Shown: positions 4,955 to 6,219 of the stretch, in pieces
Numbering within the stretch: position 1 is the first letter of the stretch
How the letters are laid out: the number at the start of each line of letters is the position of its first letter
Assembly: GCA_903940375.1 (NCBI GenBank)
Contig: CAJAKT010000239.1
Coordinates: 1-6,219 of the forward strand
Direction of reading: 5' to 3'
Length of the DNA: 6,219 nucleotides
Origin: an uncultured bacterium
Lineage (GTDB): Bacteria; Actinomycetota; Actinomycetes; S36-B12
Notes under the pieces: generated by a model
Told to the model about the DNA's origin: nothing
Databases searched by the model: none
What the model saw: only the letters and a program-made list of their open reading frames with translations
Made by a program: the position numbers and the translations under genes

Positions 4955-5697
4955 GCGATGAGTCGCCGCACGAACGCGATGCTGTCGCGCACGATGACGG
5001 CTGCGTCGTAGTCGAGTGTTGCGACGTGGAAGGAGTCCATGAGCACGACTTCCGCCACGTCCGTCGATGAGACATGTGAGAGCACGAACTCCGCATTGGA
5101 CGGCTCGACCACGTGGTCCTGTGCACTGCGGAAGAGCAGCAGCGGCTGCGTCACCTTGGCGATGTCCGTCTTGACGAGCTTCCACAGGTGCGAAAGCGAG
5201 TGCGCGGCCTTGAGCGGGATCTTGGTGTAGGCGCCTTCGTCCTGATCGGGCTTTGCGATGTCATTGGAGATGCCCGGGAAGGACGGCACGAACTTCTGCA
5301 GGAAGGGCAGCAGGAAGCGGTCGGGTCGCTCGCTGTGGACGGCCGGATTGACGAGGACGATGCCGGTGATCGCGTCACCGTGCTCCTCCGCGAGTCGCAG
5401 TGTCAGTGAGCCGCCCATCGACAGGCCCATCACGAAGACGTGTGAACTGCGCCCCTGCAGTTCGCGGAGATGGCGGTCGACCTCTGCGTACCAGTCCTGC
5501 CAGGTCGTGCGGTTCATCTCCTGCCAGGTCGTGCCGTGGCCGGGGAGCCGCGGGACGCGGACCGTCCAGCCCTGCTCGCCGAGTTCCTGCGCCCATGGTG
5601 TGACGGACTTGGGGGAGCCGGTGAAGCCGTGCAGGACGAGGATGCCGACCTCGTCGCCGTCGATGCTCCAGGGCTCGGCCCCGGGTACGAGTGCCAT
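4951..5697 (-). CDS. Alpha/beta-hydrolase esterase (Est30/monoacylglycerol-lipase-like carboxylesterase)
   Basis: A 248-residue serine hydrolase, the usual length for the Est30-type carboxylesterase/monoacylglycerol lipase family, expected to cleave short- or medium-chain acyl esters or monoacylglycerols. Seen: oxyanion-hole motif HGFTG (23-27), PGHGT (52-56), nucleophile elbow GLSMGG (91-96; Ser93), acid residue in SAQDHVV (Asp194) and catalytic His in SFHVATLD (His224); the triad is complete. A cap region lies at about 120-170. There is no signal peptide or transmembrane segment, so it acts in the cytoplasm. The ATG at 5697 is supported by AGGAAAGGA 5 nt upstream; the open frame extends to 5892, but that part runs over the divergent acyltransferase. 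It precedes the membrane protein with a 4-nt overlap and diverges from the PlsC gene, which fits a role in lipid ester turnover (inference). The natural substrate cannot be told. Confidence 0.93.
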   Translation of the reverse strand: MALVPGAEPWSIDGDEVGILVLHGFTGSPKSVTPWAQELGEQGWTVRVPRLPGHGTTWQEMNRTTWQDWYAEVDRHLRELQGRSSHVFVMGLSMGGSLTLRLAEEHGDAITGIVLVNPAVHSERPDRFLLPFLQKFVPSFPGISNDIAKPDQDEGAYTKIPLKAAHSLSHLWKLVKTDIAKVTQPLLLFRSAQDHVVEPSNAEFVLSHVSSTDVAEVVLMDSFHVATLDYDAAVIVRDSIAFVRRLIA

Positions 5698-5702
5698 GCG
5701 GA

Positions 5703-5711
5703 TCCTTTCCT
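5703..5711 (-). promoter_or_regulatory. Ribosome binding site of the esterase gene
   Basis: Minus-strand AGGAAAGGA ends 5 nt before the ATG at 5697 and decides this start over the longer upstream frame. I see no convincing -10 for this gene in the 72-bp divergent spacer. Confidence 0.75.
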
Positions 5712-5741
5712 GCAGGGTCGCCTGTCGATCGGCTCGCCCAC

Positions 5742-5747
5742 TAGTCT
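5742..5747 (+). promoter_or_regulatory. Possible -10 box for the PlsC-type gene
   Basis: TAGTCT (TANNNT type) within the palindrome-containing CACTAGTCT would place transcription start near 5754, leaving a leader of about 16 nt that carries the strong ribosome binding site. No clear -35 is present. Confidence 0.4.
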
Positions 5748-5756
5748 GCCACCGGA

Positions 5757-5763
5757 AGGAGGG
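5757..5763 (+). promoter_or_regulatory. Strong ribosome binding site of the PlsC-type gene
   Basis: AGGAGGG lies 6 nt before the ATG at 5770 and is the best Shine-Dalgarno in the window, in contrast to the other plus-strand genes, whose starts lack a clear one. Confidence 0.8.
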
Positions 5764-5769
5764 ACGCTG

Positions 5770-6219
5770 ATGCTGTACTGGTTCCTGAAGCACATCGTCG
5801 TGGGGCCGTGGCTGCGCGTCCTGTTCCGGCCCTGGGTCGAGGGCGTGGAGCATGTCCCCGAGCAGGGTGCCGCGATCTTCGCCAGCAACCACCTGTCCTT
5901 CTCCGACTCCTTCTTCTTCCCCCTCGTCGTCAAGCGACCGATCACGTTCCTGGCGAAGAGCGACTACTTCACCGGTTCGGGCATCAAGGGCTTCTTCACC
6001 AAGGCCTTCTTCGCCGGTGTCGGCCAGGTGCCCGTCGACCGCTCGGGTGGCCGCGCATCGGAGGCGGCGATGCGCACAGGGCTGCGGATTCTCGCGGAGG
6101 GCAAGTGCCTGGGCATCTACCCGGAGGGCACCCGCTCACCCAATGGCACGCTCTACCGCGGCAAGACCGGTGTCGCCCGGATGGCGATGGAGGCCAAGGT
6201 TCCGATCATCCCGATCGCG
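5770..6219 (+). CDS. 1-acyl-sn-glycerol-3-phosphate acyltransferase (PlsC family), N-terminal part, cut by window edge
   Basis: Predicted to transfer an acyl chain to lysophosphatidic acid (or a related lysolipid), making phosphatidic acid for phospholipid synthesis at the inner face of the membrane. The first 150 residues are present. Acyltransferase motifs: I, NHLSFSD (40-46) with the H41-x4-D46 catalytic pair; II, the GQVPVDR segment at 85-91 (R91 as phosphate ligand); III, YPEGTRSPNG (117-126) with E119 and G120; IV begins at VPIIPIA (144-150), where the window ends. The N-terminal stretch LYWFLKHIVVGPWLRVLFRPW (2-22) is apolar with basic residues and probably dips into the membrane. The ATG at 5770 is backed by a strong ribosome binding site. 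It is divergent from the esterase. In mycobacteria a PlsC-type gene (Rv2182c) also sits in this neighbourhood, from memory. Substrate position (sn-1 or sn-2) cannot be decided. Confidence 0.94.
   Translation, partial: MLYWFLKHIVVGPWLRVLFRPWVEGVEHVPEQGAAIFASNHLSFSDSFFFPLVVKRPITFLAKSDYFTGSGIKGFFTKAFFAGVGQVPVDRSGGRASEAAMRTGLRILAEGKCLGIYPEGTRSPNGTLYRGKTGVARMAMEAKVPIIPIA

Noticed and set aside
5698..5892. Upstream extension of the esterase frame to 5892.
   Set aside because: It would run across the divergent acyltransferase gene and its ribosome binding site; ATG 5697 has a good Shine-Dalgarno and gives the normal family length.
1..6219. CRISPR arrays, tRNA or rRNA genes, transposases, integrases, toxin-antitoxin pairs.
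   Set aside because: I looked for repeat-spacer periodicity, tRNA-like clover-leaf arms and recombinase motifs on both strands and saw none; composition is even across the window.

Overview
The window is a GC-rich chromosomal segment, densely packed with GTG and ATG starts, 4-nt GTGA overlaps and C/G-ending codons. Together with its gene families it points to an actinobacterium (Actinomycetota). I cannot name the genus. No mobile element, RNA gene, CRISPR array or phage gene is visible. It looks like vertically inherited core chromosome.

Layout: (1) 1-407, minus strand: the first 135 residues of a FadD15-type long-chain acyl-CoA synthetase, running off the left edge. (2) A divergent 85-bp promoter region. 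(3) 493-1670, plus strand: a small SRPBCC-like protein and a metallophosphoesterase, 5 bp apart. (4) 1703-3520, plus strand: a second SRPBCC protein, an ArsA/Get3-like protein with a badly degenerate nucleotide site, and a small Cys/His protein, all overlapping. (5) 3531-4484, plus strand: a ROK-family glucokinase with its own promoter. (6) A short convergent gap holding a 16-bp tandem repeat and a hairpin. (7) 5697-4535, minus strand: an alpha/beta-hydrolase esterase and a two-helix membrane protein joined by a GTGA overlap. (8) From 5770, plus strand: the start of a PlsC-type acyltransferase, running off the right edge.

From memory, the set fadD15 / SRPBCC / ArsA-like / small Cys protein / PlsC is also clustered in mycobacteria (around Rv2182c-Rv2187), and a version with glucokinase is found in Streptomyces. 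Fatty-acid activation (FadD), acyl transfer to glycerolipid (PlsC), ester hydrolysis (esterase) and two predicted hydrophobic-ligand-binding SRPBCC proteins suggest a membrane-lipid locus. The ArsA-like protein and its small partner are the least understood part and the best candidate for an undescribed function.

Three gene starts (fadD, second SRPBCC, glucokinase) lack a Shine-Dalgarno and sit 6-7 nt after a TANNNT box, the layout of actinobacterial leaderless transcripts. A fourth (493) sits 6 nt after an extended -10-like box. By contrast, plsC and the esterase have clear ribosome binding sites.
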